A stretch of 36,933 nt of DNA from an uncultured Clostridia bacterium (GCA_946630405.1 CAMOYW010000001.1:1-36933), one strand, 5' to 3'; counted from the stretch's first letter, positions 13,800-23,315 are shown. Translations and numbers: made by a program. Notes: generated by a model not told the origin, from the letters alone.

Positions 13800-14768
13800 T
13801 TACTGACTATCAATATAGTCTTTCAAACTACAAGCATACACAACACTCGTATCGCCGTTCGTGTCCGTGAATACATTGTTAGTTCCCACGATTGCACTAA
13901 TCTGTGTCGGTGTGAGTTGGTAGATCTGTGGCTGTGCTAATTCATAGACTAACTGTACGCCCGACATAGCGGTTTTGAATGCGGCGGGACTTGTTATCGA
14001 ATTATATCTGACATAAACGGCTTCATTATACACGCCCAAGCATTTATCGTTTGCCGTTCCGTTTGGTTGTATCACCGCTATGCCAAGTGACGAACAAACC
14101 AAGCCGACTTGATTCCACCCACTAACAACTTTCATACTTGTGAGACGTGAATCGAACCGATTATTGTAATAACCCCAATTCAGCGTTCCCAAATCAACCA
14201 TCACTCTATCCACCGTCAGCAATCCCGTAGTTACATCAAGCAAACCACCGTAAACTGTGCCTGCCTCGGATTGCCAAGATATTGCGGTTACATTGTCTAT
14301 AATATGCGGAATTTCATTATCTGCTACATGGATATTCGCCCCCGTAAACCCTGTTATCTGTCTTACATTATCGGGCGAAGGTGTGCCTGTTCCTTCCTGC
14401 ACCGCATTTATATCAATCGTGCAGTCCTGCAAGGGTAATGCAAGTGAAGTGTCAAAAGTTGCTATTGCACCGCTTGCCGTGTTACCGTAGACGGGGTTTA
14501 ATTTACTTGTGGCTATAACATCGTTTATAGCATCAACAAGGCTTGTTAGTGATTCAGCAACGGTTATCTGCGTCCAATTAGTAGGATCAAACGGGCTTAC
14601 AGATGTGTGAGAAGTGTTACATACATACAATACATGATTGTTTATGACATAACTCTTATCCTTTACATACCTCTGTCCTGCCGCCCACGCTTCAGCGACT
14701 ATATCCTCATTACCTACGATGTGGATTGTGCCACCGCTTCCTATCTTCAAATTCTCAATCTCTGCCAT
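13800..14768 (-). CDS. Tail fibre/receptor-binding-type protein
   Basis: 322 residues, AAGGAGG upstream. N-terminal segment with a carbohydrate-binding-like AEAWAAGQRYVKDKSYVINNHVLYVCNTSHTS (a pattern of the ChiC-type CBM5/12 module: W..Y..G..V...g..Y.c...H). The middle has TSLALPLQDCTIDINAVQEGTGTPSPDNVRQITGF, a segment common in Clostridia phage minor tail proteins, then a beta-rich C-terminus. As the last gene of the tail operon it is the prime candidate for host recognition. Confidence 0.6.
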   Translation of the reverse strand: MAEIENLKIGSGGTIHIVGNEDIVAEAWAAGQRYVKDKSYVINNHVLYVCNTSHTSVSPFDPTNWTQITVAESLTSLVDAINDVIATSKLNPVYGNTASGAIATFDTSLALPLQDCTIDINAVQEGTGTPSPDNVRQITGFTGANIHVADNEIPHIIDNVTAISWQSEAGTVYGGLLDVTTGLLTVDRVMVDLGTLNWGYYNNRFDSRLTSMKVVSGWNQVGLVCSSLGIAVIQPNGTANDKCLGVYNEAVYVRYNSITSPAAFKTAMSGVQLVYELAQPQIYQLTPTQISAIVGTNNVFTDTNGDTSVVYACSLKDYIDSQ

Positions 14769-14783
14769 AGTGCATTTCCTCCT

Positions 14784-15263
14784 TTATGGTCTTTCGGGTA
14801 TTATCAGCGTGTTATCGTCGATGCTAACGCCGTATGTATTTGCAATTGTGATAGTATTGCCGGATATAGTAGCCCAGGTTGCAGGAAATATGATTGTATT
14901 CCCAATGACAACGGGATAATCGAATAAGTATAAGAACTCCAAACACATATTCTCGATGTTATTCAATTCGGCACTCGTCCACGGCATCGAATACTCGTCT
15001 TTATTGATTAACGGATCGTGTGCAAAAGAAGCTCCCGAAGTATTGTAAAGATACATCAAAGCATCGTGTACCTCGTTGTAGCCCGTATCAAATAAATAAT
15101 CAGATGCGGTTTTTGTGGTAAAGTTATAAGGTTTATCGATATACCCGACATTAGTGTTATAAGCATCGTAAAGGTGATCTATGTTTCCCGTAATGCGGTT
15201 GTAATCCGCATAAGTGAAAAACTCACCCGAAGCCCAATTTGTTTTAGGTGTAATCCAAGCCAT
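14784..15263 (-). CDS. Baseplate/tail protein
   Basis: 159 residues. Begins MAWITPKTNWASGEFFTYADYNRITGNIDHLYDAY, the W-T-x-K-x-x-W...D-x-N-R-I pattern typical of small baseplate or tail proteins that precede receptor-binding proteins in Firmicutes siphophages. The C-terminus is a beta-rich repeat (GNTIIFPATWATISGNTITIANTYG). GGGGG precedes the ATG. Virion component; exact place inferred from gene order. Confidence 0.6.
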   Translation of the reverse strand: MAWITPKTNWASGEFFTYADYNRITGNIDHLYDAYNTNVGYIDKPYNFTTKTASDYLFDTGYNEVHDALMYLYNTSGASFAHDPLINKDEYSMPWTSAELNNIENMCLEFLYLFDYPVVIGNTIIFPATWATISGNTITIANTYGVSIDDNTLIIPERP

Positions 15264-15264
15264 A

Positions 15265-17472
15265 TCAAACCCCCAATGTTACTGTATAACCCTGCTCTAA
15301 ATATGCCTGCTTTATCAGGTGACGAGCTGCTTGCTCAACATTTGCGAATGTACCAAGATACATACACTCGTCAGTAGTCCACTCTCCAGGTATCGAATGA
15401 TCTGCTATATCGGTATGCCAAGTAAGATAAGCACTATCCTTGATTGTGATAACATTACCGTTTACCCTTGTGTCGTAACCCAAATCGGGAACTTGAATTC
15501 TTGCGGAATTAGTACCGTTTGAAGGTGTTACTAACACAACATCGGTACGCCCACTCGTAGTATGGAAATAACCGACTAATGAAAAATCTACCGCACCTAT
15601 GTACTCTATGTTATTCAAATGAGCAAATCTCGCAAGCCTTGTAGAATAATTACTTGCCGATAAGCTGAATCTGCGATTACCCGTGATAGTACAAGTACCA
15701 CCGGGTATCTTATACTTAATGCCCGTAACCAAGAGTGGCACTTTCTTCTCATAAGGCGTGTCTATTTCTATCCAATCGCATACATCTATACGATAATCAG
15801 CTATCGCATCGAAAGTATAATAATCTCGGCTATTTGACACTTGTTTTACCCAATTACTACAAGATTCTAACAACGAGCTATTCGTAATAAACGGGTTGTC
15901 GATTATCATATTCTCACCCTCGGTATTGACGCTTTCCGTAACATCATTAGTAGCCTGCCTTACATGATATAACCCTAATGTATAGCGTGTAGTGCCTGAA
16001 CCGCTATAACTCGCACAATAAATCCAAAACTGAAGCTTTGCAGCTCCCGTGTCGGGATCTGTGGTATTAAGAAAAGCCCACGCCATATTCGTAGCACCGG
16101 ATAACGAGATTTCGTCAATTCTACAAATATCAGAAGTGTCGGCATTTACTTCGATCACCATACGGAAAGGTCTTGCATCTGTTGTACTCCAACGCTCATA
16201 CTTCGAGTTAGGAGCACTACCGCTTACAGTTTCCTGATAGGTTGTAGGTATAGTGTTAGTGTACTGTTTGATAGTAAGTGCTTTCAGCACGGGTTTTCTA
16301 TCAATCTTAATGCTATTCTTTTCAACTATCTCATAATTCGTAAATGTCTTTAATTCAGAAGTAGCCCTATAAACGGCTCGTGGTAAATTCCACTCCATAG
16401 GTGAAAACACAAAACCATTACCATAAATACTAACAATAATCTGATTCATTTCTTCCTTTGTAAGCAAGGATTCAAAACCACTACTATCTATACGAACTAA
16501 TCCGTTTCTTGTAGTATAAGTTTTATTTGCTACGGGATCTCCAGGATTACCCGATATTGTAGGTAAGGTATCTATATACTTGTTATCAGCACTCTTTGTG
16601 TTAGTGAAATTAAGTGTGATTTCGTGGTTTTCATATCGAGGTGTATCATTCAGATATAACACCTCGTCAAACGGAGCTTCAAAGAAGCCGTTTACATCAT
16701 AGCCCACAAGCATACGCACACTATAATCCTGCACGAACTTCGAGAATTCGCCCTGCGGATTGATAGGATCGTACTTACCTTCAGCATCGTATATCTTTGC
16801 CACTACATTAAATCTCGGCAATTCCTGCGAGTACAAATCAACAAATTCTTCAATATCTACCGACACGATGTTACTATTATCAAAGATAGCAACGGGATCT
16901 TCATTATTTTTCGATAACGGATAGTACGATATACGGCAAGCTTCCGACACATTAAACGCTAACAGATACATATTGTTATTAGCCGTAAACTCTACGGTTA
17001 TAAAATCTGTCATTGTCGTACCGTCAATCATTACTTTCTGCGGTGTTTCAGCAAAACCGCCCTGGTGATCGGTTACACCAAACATGATAGTAAGCCTATC
17101 ACAATGTATCGGGGCTACCTTCAGATAAACTTTGCCTGCATATGTATTTATACTGACATTATCCTGAATAGCCACATCTACATTAGGCGTAAGCGGTTTG
17201 GTAATAAAACAGTTATTACCCGTAGCCGATTCATAACCCGCACAAGCGTACGAAGCATCGTCTACCTTCCAACCGAATGTATCAAGCGTTGCAAATCGCC
17301 TATAATTAGGAGCGGAAGGTGCTTCAAACCCCCTCATAAGTGCGGTATCTACATTGTTAGGTGAACCCAACGAAAAATAGCCCTCGTCTATCGCTTCACG
17401 GAAGCGTACTTGTGTAGCAGGTTTTAAGGCTCTCTGCATTAAAGCCTTATACTGTAAACTTGCTTTACGCAC
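15265..17472 (-). CDS. Tail protein/baseplate hub (Tal-like)
   Basis: 735 residues from GTG 17472, preferred to TTG 17478 since AGGGGGTGAT is better placed for it. N-terminus KASLQYKALMQRALKPATQVRFRE is typical of phage tail proteins after the distal tail protein. The region SVDIEEFVDLYSQELPRFNVVAKIYDAEGKYDP and the later DWIEIDTPYEKKVPLLVTGIKYKIPGGTCTITGNRR resemble hub-type (gp27/gp44-like) beta domains. No peptidase motif recognised. It lies where the Tal protein is expected, between the DUF6711-like tail protein and the baseplate genes. Confidence 0.65.
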   Translation of the reverse strand: MRKASLQYKALMQRALKPATQVRFREAIDEGYFSLGSPNNVDTALMRGFEAPSAPNYRRFATLDTFGWKVDDASYACAGYESATGNNCFITKPLTPNVDVAIQDNVSINTYAGKVYLKVAPIHCDRLTIMFGVTDHQGGFAETPQKVMIDGTTMTDFITVEFTANNNMYLLAFNVSEACRISYYPLSKNNEDPVAIFDNSNIVSVDIEEFVDLYSQELPRFNVVAKIYDAEGKYDPINPQGEFSKFVQDYSVRMLVGYDVNGFFEAPFDEVLYLNDTPRYENHEITLNFTNTKSADNKYIDTLPTISGNPGDPVANKTYTTRNGLVRIDSSGFESLLTKEEMNQIIVSIYGNGFVFSPMEWNLPRAVYRATSELKTFTNYEIVEKNSIKIDRKPVLKALTIKQYTNTIPTTYQETVSGSAPNSKYERWSTTDARPFRMVIEVNADTSDICRIDEISLSGATNMAWAFLNTTDPDTGAAKLQFWIYCASYSGSGTTRYTLGLYHVRQATNDVTESVNTEGENMIIDNPFITNSSLLESCSNWVKQVSNSRDYYTFDAIADYRIDVCDWIEIDTPYEKKVPLLVTGIKYKIPGGTCTITGNRRFSLSASNYSTRLARFAHLNNIEYIGAVDFSLVGYFHTTSGRTDVVLVTPSNGTNSARIQVPDLGYDTRVNGNVITIKDSAYLTWHTDIADHSIPGEWTTDECMYLGTFANVEQAARHLIKQAYLEQGYTVTLGV

Positions 17473-17474
17473 TA

Positions 17475-17882
17475 TCAATCACCCCCTACACCGATTACAT
17501 TTGCCTGGCAATCAAGCCAATACTTCGGTACGCCCGTATCGGGATCTACGAGAAACGGTTGAGCACTCCTATCGCCTACATAAAATGTCCTCGTAGAAAA
17601 GTTACCCGTAACCATATCGTAATACTCGCACGAAAAGGTGAAGTGCTTATCGAAGAACGCACACAATGCACTCCAAGTAGCAGGTGTAAGCACTCGCCAC
17701 TTCAGCTCTACCTTCGCTACCGTGCCTATTACCTCGCCCCTCATAACACCGTCAGCCGTTCGTGCCTGATTTACCATTGTACTCTGTATCTGCTTGCCTG
17801 AAGCATTAGACGGGTACGGTAGTGTGATGCTATCGTTGCCTGCGGTAAGCTTAATAAACTTTCCATTCTTTTCTACGCCCAT
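17475..17882 (-). CDS. Tail component (DUF6711/distal-tail-like)
   Basis: 135 residues, GGAGG upstream, overlapping or abutting the hub gene. The sequence TVAKVELKWRVLTPATWSALCAFFDKHFTFSCEYYDMVTGNFSTRTFYVGDRSAQPF matches the small tail proteins annotated DUF6711, found directly after tape-measure genes, as here. Likely the distal tail ring linking tube and baseplate. Confidence 0.65.
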   Translation of the reverse strand: MGVEKNGKFIKLTAGNDSITLPYPSNASGKQIQSTMVNQARTADGVMRGEVIGTVAKVELKWRVLTPATWSALCAFFDKHFTFSCEYYDMVTGNFSTRTFYVGDRSAQPFLVDPDTGVPKYWLDCQANVIGVGGD

Positions 17883-17887
17883 AGTAT

Positions 17888-20749
17888 TTAACCTCCGAAC
17901 CCGTTATTGCTCATTTGATAGCCCCTTGCTCTACCTTCAGCCTGCATCGAAGAATAAAGCTCTCTACCGTCAAGCATGATCTTGAATTCGTGTGTCCTAT
18001 CCTCGCTACTCAAAGCATTAGCAACCGCTTCGTAGATACCTACGGCCATATTACCGAACGAACTATCAGCCGTTGCTTGTACGGAAGCGGAAACTTCCTG
18101 ATTGATAGCCGGAAGCGAGAAGTTACCAGGATTGAGGGCTATGTTAGATACGCTATCCGTAACCGTTCTCGCCCAATTATCCATTACCTTCAGCGTTTCG
18201 CTTTCTTCGCTCGTTATACCGATATTGAAACCCTCGATTACAAAAGAACCCATTTCTTCAGCCCACTTTGAAGGTGAATGTATCTGAAATATGTTCTTTA
18301 AGGTGTCTTTAACGGTATTAGATGCTTCTCGTACCGAATCCTTCAAGTGGTTAAACGATGCAGGGCTATGTATGCCTTCTGCCATACCATTAGTGATGTG
18401 CTCACCGATAGCGTGGAATGTACTGTAATTACCGTTATTACTTGCACCGCTTGCAGCGTTGTTATACAGATTTGCACCTGCACTACGAGCTTCACCGCCA
18501 CGGTCAAAGATACCCTGATTAAACGAATATCCTATCCAATGTCCTACATTAGTGAACTCGTTGTAGTGTCCGTTATTGCTTATACCGTTTACGGCGGTGT
18601 TATATATGTCGTGGCAAGCGACTTCAACCTCGTTGTGCATACCACGAATTCCGTTCCTAAACGATACGACTACCTGATGCCCTATCGTACTAAAATGTCC
18701 GTACTCTCCGTTATTGCTTATACCGTGAAGCACCACATCGTGAAGCTCTACCGATGCGTTGTGAAGATCACCCCTTCTCGCTAAAAGGCCGTTGTGAATA
18801 AAAAGGCTTACGCTATTACCAATCTTCTCAAAGCCTGGCATATCAGATGTGAACGGTGATGTAATAGCACTCTTAATGTCCGTGATAGCATCGTCAAACT
18901 TCGGCTTTGTAGAATGTAATGCTTCTGCAAAAGCGTGTCCTACTTCTTCACCATGAACGCCTATCTTTGCGGTATCTACTAACTCGTCAAGGGCTTCGTT
19001 AAACTTGTTAGTCTGCGACTTCATACCGGATATGAAGCCACTAAACCACTTCTTACCTGCGTTAGCACTACCGCCACCGCCACTATGAGGGCCGAACGGA
19101 TTTTTATTATCCGTTTCAAACGGTGCAAACCAAGAACCGACGGTGCTATTTTTAAAAGCCGCTAATGCCGTCGGGCCGTATTCTTCGGCTTTTTTGCCAA
19201 CTTCCTGAAAACCAAGCCCAAACCACTTGAATACCAACTCGCCCCAAGACTTGTCGGCATCGCCGTTAGCTACGATAGCTGCACCTAATTCTTCAGGTGA
19301 TGCACCAAAGACACCTTCCCAAAACTTTGAGCCTAATGTCATTCCACCACGAATCATAATATCCCAAATGGAATGATCTTTGAAAACCTTTTCGAGATTT
19401 TCCTTAATCTCCTTCGCCTGATTTTTAATACCCTCACCGAAGAAGTCATATCCAGGAAGATTGAAACTTAAACCCGAAGAATAAGCCTTATCAAGCCCAC
19501 TACCTCTACCGCTTGTACCGTCGTCAGGATTGAGTACATTAAGCTCGTCTATACCTATCAGGTAATCTTTGAGCTTCTTTGCACTACCTGCCGCACTACC
19601 CATGTCGTCGGCAATATTGTCGTAAGCATCGGTTACATCACTATCAATCCACGCTCTATCGCTCATATCGGGTAATTCGTACCCTGCAAGTGCTGCAAGA
19701 TAGTTTAACCACTCTTTGAGCATCATAGCACCTGCTTGCAGATACGGAAGAACCTGATTGAGTACGGGAATGAATACATTACCCAATGCTCTTGAAGTCT
19801 GTACTAACTGTGCTTTGAATATACGAAGCTGATTTGCAGGATCGTTAAGTGAACGAGCAAGGTCTTGCTGCGTCCACGGAACTTGCTTCATAAGTGCAAT
19901 ATAACGAAGCTGCACCTTTTCAGCCTGCGTCATATCGTTGTAGTTTGCTATTACCGCATTACTGTTACTCTCGTAAGCTTCCGTGTTAGCTTCAATAGCT
20001 CCCGTCTGCTCGTTTATCGAGTAAGTCATTGTAGCGTAGTTAGAGGGATCTTGTGCCATTTGTGTAAGACGGCTCTGTGATAAGTCATAACCTACTCGTC
20101 TTACCGGCTCTAACTCGCCTGCAATAGCACTATTCAGCTTCTGCATAGCTTCTTCGATAGTGATGTTATCGAGTGAAGCCATATCGTAAGCCAACTGTGT
20201 TACATTTTGGCTCATATAAGCGGCTGCATCTGCACCGACACCAAAACCCTTGATAACGGTGTTGAACATAGCCTGATTACGCATGAATTCTGCAGGATCT
20301 ATACCAAGTGCCTCACCTGCATACTCTGCGTACTTCTTTGCATTATCGGCATACTCACCCATAGATACGGTAAACAGATTGAGTGTTTCCGTATAGTTCA
20401 TGCTCTCTAATATGCCGTTGCTGATAAGGGTTGCAAACTTACGAAGTCCTACTAAAAGTGCCGTCAGCTTGATAGCCGTTGTGCCTACCTTCGTAGCCAT
20501 TTTATCGAAGCCTTTTGCGGATTTTTCAGCAGCTTCACCCGACTTTCTGATTTTTACATCTATGTCGGTGCTCCCCTTACCTACCTCTTTCAAGGTAGCT
20601 TTGAGATTTTTCAGTTCGGAAGTCAATTCTCTAACATTCCCTGCTCCCGTTTTCAGCGACTTCAGGGATCTAACAAGTTTATCTAAACCTTTTGTATCTA
20701 CATTTGACGATACATTCAGCTTGATAGCATCTATATTCTGTTCGCTCAT
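17888..20749 (-). CDS. Tape measure protein
   Basis: 953 residues from ATG 20749 (GGAGG 7 bases upstream; the TTG at 20755 is ignored). The N-terminus is coiled coil (LDKLVRSLKSLKTGAGNVRELTSELKNLKATLKEVG), then a membrane-prone region (TTAIKLTALLVGLRKFATLISNGI), a helical domain (ESMNYTETLNLFTVSMGEY...), and a C-terminal section with three 46-residue repeats (GISNNGxYxxFxxIG, about residues 670-795) ending in the QIHSPSKW motif frequent in tape measure proteins. It sets tail length and may assist DNA entry. It is the longest gene and sits directly after the tail chaperones. Confidence 0.93.
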   Translation of the reverse strand: MSEQNIDAIKLNVSSNVDTKGLDKLVRSLKSLKTGAGNVRELTSELKNLKATLKEVGKGSTDIDVKIRKSGEAAEKSAKGFDKMATKVGTTAIKLTALLVGLRKFATLISNGILESMNYTETLNLFTVSMGEYADNAKKYAEYAGEALGIDPAEFMRNQAMFNTVIKGFGVGADAAAYMSQNVTQLAYDMASLDNITIEEAMQKLNSAIAGELEPVRRVGYDLSQSRLTQMAQDPSNYATMTYSINEQTGAIEANTEAYESNSNAVIANYNDMTQAEKVQLRYIALMKQVPWTQQDLARSLNDPANQLRIFKAQLVQTSRALGNVFIPVLNQVLPYLQAGAMMLKEWLNYLAALAGYELPDMSDRAWIDSDVTDAYDNIADDMGSAAGSAKKLKDYLIGIDELNVLNPDDGTSGRGSGLDKAYSSGLSFNLPGYDFFGEGIKNQAKEIKENLEKVFKDHSIWDIMIRGGMTLGSKFWEGVFGASPEELGAAIVANGDADKSWGELVFKWFGLGFQEVGKKAEEYGPTALAAFKNSTVGSWFAPFETDNKNPFGPHSGGGGSANAGKKWFSGFISGMKSQTNKFNEALDELVDTAKIGVHGEEVGHAFAEALHSTKPKFDDAITDIKSAITSPFTSDMPGFEKIGNSVSLFIHNGLLARRGDLHNASVELHDVVLHGISNNGEYGHFSTIGHQVVVSFRNGIRGMHNEVEVACHDIYNTAVNGISNNGHYNEFTNVGHWIGYSFNQGIFDRGGEARSAGANLYNNAASGASNNGNYSTFHAIGEHITNGMAEGIHSPASFNHLKDSVREASNTVKDTLKNIFQIHSPSKWAEEMGSFVIEGFNIGITSEESETLKVMDNWARTVTDSVSNIALNPGNFSLPAINQEVSASVQATADSSFGNMAVGIYEAVANALSSEDRTHEFKIMLDGRELYSSMQAEGRARGYQMSNNGFGG

Positions 20750-20751
20750 AA

Positions 20752-21198
20752 TCAACCTCCGAAGCGGTTATTTATCAAAGTCATTAAGCCCCTCATGTGG
20801 TCTAATGCTGCTTCCGTTCCGGCTTTATCTTTCTTACTCTCCGTACCCTCTTTCTCACCGCTTATGTCATACGGCTCTTTGAGATAAGGTACGACTTTAG
20901 GCTTCTTCGCAAACGGCTGCATTAGCGGTGTTAGCCTGCTTATTGCATCGTAGATGTATGCTCCTTGTAGCCACATCTCCATATTGCGATTTTCTAACTT
21001 CGTCTTATATGCCTTACGATATGCTCTTACCAGGTTAGGATCGCCGTTGTAAAACTCGTCATAGGTCATTCCCATAACAAGGTAATCGGCAAAGTATTCT
21101 TCAAACATATCTCGGTAGGAAGCGAAGGCTTTGATGTTATCGCCACCCCCGCCCATTACCGAATAGGACGGTAGCGAAGTTATGTTTTCACCGTCCAC
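20752..21198 (-). CDS. Tail assembly chaperone, C-terminal part (gpT-like)
   Basis: 148 residues if started at GTG 21198, but there is no ribosome binding site there and the frame is open back through the previous gene. It is most simply read as the -1 frameshift extension of the G-like gene (see 21207-21213), giving a fusion of about 249 residues. Contents: DMFEEYFADYLVMGMTYDEFYNGDPNLVRAYRKAYKTK, a helical pattern typical of gpT-like chaperones in Firmicutes phages, where the DEFW/DEFY core is common. Position between tail tube and tape measure fits. Confidence 0.78.
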   Translation of the reverse strand: MDGENITSLPSYSVMGGGGDNIKAFASYRDMFEEYFADYLVMGMTYDEFYNGDPNLVRAYRKAYKTKLENRNMEMWLQGAYIYDAISRLTPLMQPFAKKPKVVPYLKEPYDISGEKEGTESKKDKAGTEAALDHMRGLMTLINNRFGG

Positions 21199-21500
21199 TT
21201 TATTGCGTTTTTTGAGTGTTCCTCATTCTCGATAAGGGGCTTAATAGCGTCCATGTAAAGCCTGCCTAATGCGGTAAGCAATCCGTCTTTGTCGATGTTA
21301 GTAAGGATCTCGTCAACTTCTGCAATAGTAAGTGTACGGTGATGTGCAAGGAAAGCACCCCTAAACAGTAAGGTAAGTGATGTAACGGGGGCTGAATCAA
21401 TCTTATCCATATCAAAGCCCATACGCTCCGTTTCCATTACTGTATTACGGGTGAATTCCAGGGTATATTCGTTGTCCTTGTAAGTAAAAATAAGTGCCAT
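21180..21500 (-). CDS. Tail assembly chaperone (gpG-like)
   Basis: 106 residues, DUF5055-like: MALIFTYKDNEYTLEFTRNTVMETERMGFDMDKI ... LLFRGAFLAHHRTLTIAEVDEILTNI. It binds the tape measure during tail assembly in phages of this type. Overlaps the next frame by 19 bases, and a slippery heptamer precedes its stop. Preceded by the tail tube gene. Confidence 0.8.
   Translation of the reverse strand: MALIFTYKDNEYTLEFTRNTVMETERMGFDMDKIDSAPVTSLTLLFRGAFLAHHRTLTIAEVDEILTNIDKDGLLTALGRLYMDAIKPLIENEEHSKNAIKWTVKT
21207..21213 (-). other. Programmed -1 frameshift site (A AAA AAC)
   Basis: On the minus strand codons TCA AAA AAC of the G-like gene present the canonical slippery heptamer in the correct phase. 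A -1 slip leads through CGC AAT AAA GTG, with no stop, into the downstream frame 20752-21198. The G/GT arrangement is standard for siphophage tail chaperones. Confidence 0.8.
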
Positions 21501-21533
21501 GATTAGTTACCGTCCTATTCGATAATAATGTCT

Positions 21534-21959
21534 TTAAGATGCTGCAAATGTGATAGGTGTGGAAGGAATGATACCTACGGTCATATCCTGAACCTCGTCT
21601 GTACCTGCACCGTTCTTTGTAGCATAAGCGTAGCCCTTGAATGAGAACTTACCCTTGCTTCCGTCGGGTGCGAGCGGCGTACCGGAAGCTCCAATCCATA
21701 CCGCATAATACTTCTCAACACCTTCGAGTGCTTCAACGGCTGCGAAGTCTGCGGCGGTGTAGTTAGCACCGAATTCGAGTGCATCTCCAGGATCTTTAAG
21801 TCCAGGAATGTAAGTCTTCATCTCATCTGAGAGCGTCGTCGTTTCTAAATTATTGGGCCCCTGCATCAGATCTGGAAAGCTCTTAATCGGCAGCAGGTTA
21901 GTATAGGTGCTACCGTCGTCAGAGGTCATAAGATAAGTCTGATAAGTATTGATTGCCAT
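21534..21959 (-). CDS. Major tail (tube) protein
   Basis: 141 residues from ATG 21959 (GAGGT upstream). Compact beta-type sequence: AINTYQTYLMTSDDGSTYTNLLPIKSFPDLMQGPNNLETTTLSDEMKTYIPGLKDPGDALEF, then YAVWIGASGTPLAPDGSKGKFSFKGYAYATKNGAGTDEVQDMTVGIIPSTPITF. This is the short phage tail tube protein pattern (lambda gpV-like fold) in which the ...PGLKDPG...F motif is common. It lies between the tail terminator and the chaperones, as expected. Confidence 0.85.
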   Translation of the reverse strand: MAINTYQTYLMTSDDGSTYTNLLPIKSFPDLMQGPNNLETTTLSDEMKTYIPGLKDPGDALEFGANYTAADFAAVEALEGVEKYYAVWIGASGTPLAPDGSKGKFSFKGYAYATKNGAGTDEVQDMTVGIIPSTPITFAAS

Positions 21960-21970
21960 AATCAATTACC

Positions 21971-22387
21971 TCACTTTCTGAAATAAATGTTTTTATTGCT
22001 ATCCACCGTTGCGGTGAATTCTGCCGTTATTCTGTAAACCGTAGCGTTATTTATATCGCTCGTAGGTCTACATGAAACTTGACGGAAATTGTGCGAAAGA
22101 AGTGCTCCACGAACGATGTTCATTATGCCTTCTGCTTCGGCCTGCTTTCCGTTTACCTGATTACTCCAAACATCTACCCTTAAAGTAATGTCGTGAAAAT
22201 TATCCTCGCCGGAACTATCACGCATACTTTGAGTAGTGCCGTTGTCAGATAAGACAACTCCCAAACAAGGGAACTTTGAAGGTGCGGCTATCGTTGCATT
22301 AGTGATAGTGCAATCCGTATACACCGCACGCACGGCGGTAAATGTCATGGTCTGTATTTCCTGCTCGATTGCAAAAATGTCTATCAT
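21971..22387 (-). CDS. Tail terminator/completion protein
   Basis: 138 residues; the ATG overlaps the previous stop (ATGA). Sequence contains GVVLSDNGTTQSMRDSSGEDNFHDITLRVDVWSNQVNGKQAEAEGIMNIVRGALLSHNFRQVS, typical of gp17/gpU-like tail terminators in Firmicutes siphophages (V.VWSN...G...A..I...). It caps the tube next to the head connector. Confidence 0.68.
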   Translation of the reverse strand: MIDIFAIEQEIQTMTFTAVRAVYTDCTITNATIAAPSKFPCLGVVLSDNGTTQSMRDSSGEDNFHDITLRVDVWSNQVNGKQAEAEGIMNIVRGALLSHNFRQVSCRPTSDINNATVYRITAEFTATVDSNKNIYFRK

Positions 22388-22941
22388 ACCGTTTCAAATA
22401 CCTCTCGTACTATGTTCGGGATCTCTCCCTTCAACATCTCCAATCCGTGATAGATAGCATTACTTTCGGGTGTACCCGTTGACGAATACCCCGAAGCAAA
22501 AAACCACCTATCGTTTAAGCCCAACCCTTTACCGAATGAACCTCGCATCGTGGAGATGTTAAGTCCTAAAGGGTTACTACCGCTTGCGTATCGTCCTGCT
22601 CCGAATTCCACAAATGCTATATCAGGTTGCATAGCACCCGTTTTCGGGTTAGACGAATAACTTGATACCGATACAACGGAAGCGTCGCCCATAGGCGTTA
22701 CCGTTACGCTTATCGAAGAAGATACATTTACCTTCTCGTAAGTGCCTTTACCGATATACTTTTCTACCTGATCGTGCTTCGCTATTATCAAGTTAGCCCT
22801 AATCAGTACCGCAAGCCGTTCGGTTATCTTATCTTGTACTTCTTTAACAAGTGTAGGTACGAGTGCGGTGTAGGCTTCAATCTCACGAATTGCAGCATCT
22901 AATGATTTCTCTGATAAAAAATCAATAGATATTTCCTTCAC
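22384..22941 (-). CDS. HK97-gp10-like neck protein
   Basis: 185 residues from GTG 22941, overlapping the previous stop as GTGA. Helical start (SEKSLDAAIREIEAYTALVPTLVKEVQDKITERLAVLI), then KVNVSSSISVTVTPMGDASVVSVSSYSSNP and AFVEFGAGRYA, the motif (xxxEFGtg) typical of HK97 gp10/SPP1 gp16.1-type neck or tail completion proteins. It links head connector and tail terminator genes. Confidence 0.7.
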   Translation of the reverse strand: MKEISIDFLSEKSLDAAIREIEAYTALVPTLVKEVQDKITERLAVLIRANLIIAKHDQVEKYIGKGTYEKVNVSSSISVTVTPMGDASVVSVSSYSSNPKTGAMQPDIAFVEFGAGRYASGSNPLGLNISTMRGSFGKGLGLNDRWFFASGYSSTGTPESNAIYHGLEMLKGEIPNIVREVFETV

Positions 22942-23315
22942 GATACATCAACCTTCCTTATCGCTACTACTACGAACCCCGTAAGCGACTTGCCAACCTT
23001 CGTTACCACATAGTCATAAGGTGTGTCTGTACTCTCGTCCGGTTTGATTTCAGGGAGCGTGTCTACCCAAAGAACCGAACCGACTTCGAGATAATCTTCA
23101 CCTGGGTTAAGGGTAACTACCTTGTCGTATCGCTCGTCAGCACCGAATAACTGTGTTTCAGCTTCGCCGTTAGCTGCCGTGATAACGCCCTCTTTTTTAG
23201 TTGGATTATCGTATTCATAGGTAAGCTCCGTATACATATCACCACTTGTACCCATATCAGCAGATACAAGGGAAGCGTAGTAAAAGGATTGCCTATTACG
23301 AAGCATCGTTCTCAT
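22938..23315 (-). CDS. Head closure/head-tail joining protein
   Basis: 125 residues from ATG 23315 (GGAGG with 7-base spacing). RNRQSFYYASLVSADMGTSGDMYTELTYEYDNPTKKEGVITAANGEAETQLFGADERYDKVV: the small beta-barrel head-closure pattern (SPP1 gp16-like). Overlaps the upstream connector gene by 20 bases. Position between the gp6-like connector and the gp10-like protein is classical. Confidence 0.62.
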   Translation of the reverse strand: MRTMLRNRQSFYYASLVSADMGTSGDMYTELTYEYDNPTKKEGVITAANGEAETQLFGADERYDKVVTLNPGEDYLEVGSVLWVDTLPEIKPDESTDTPYDYVVTKVGKSLTGFVVVAIRKVDVS

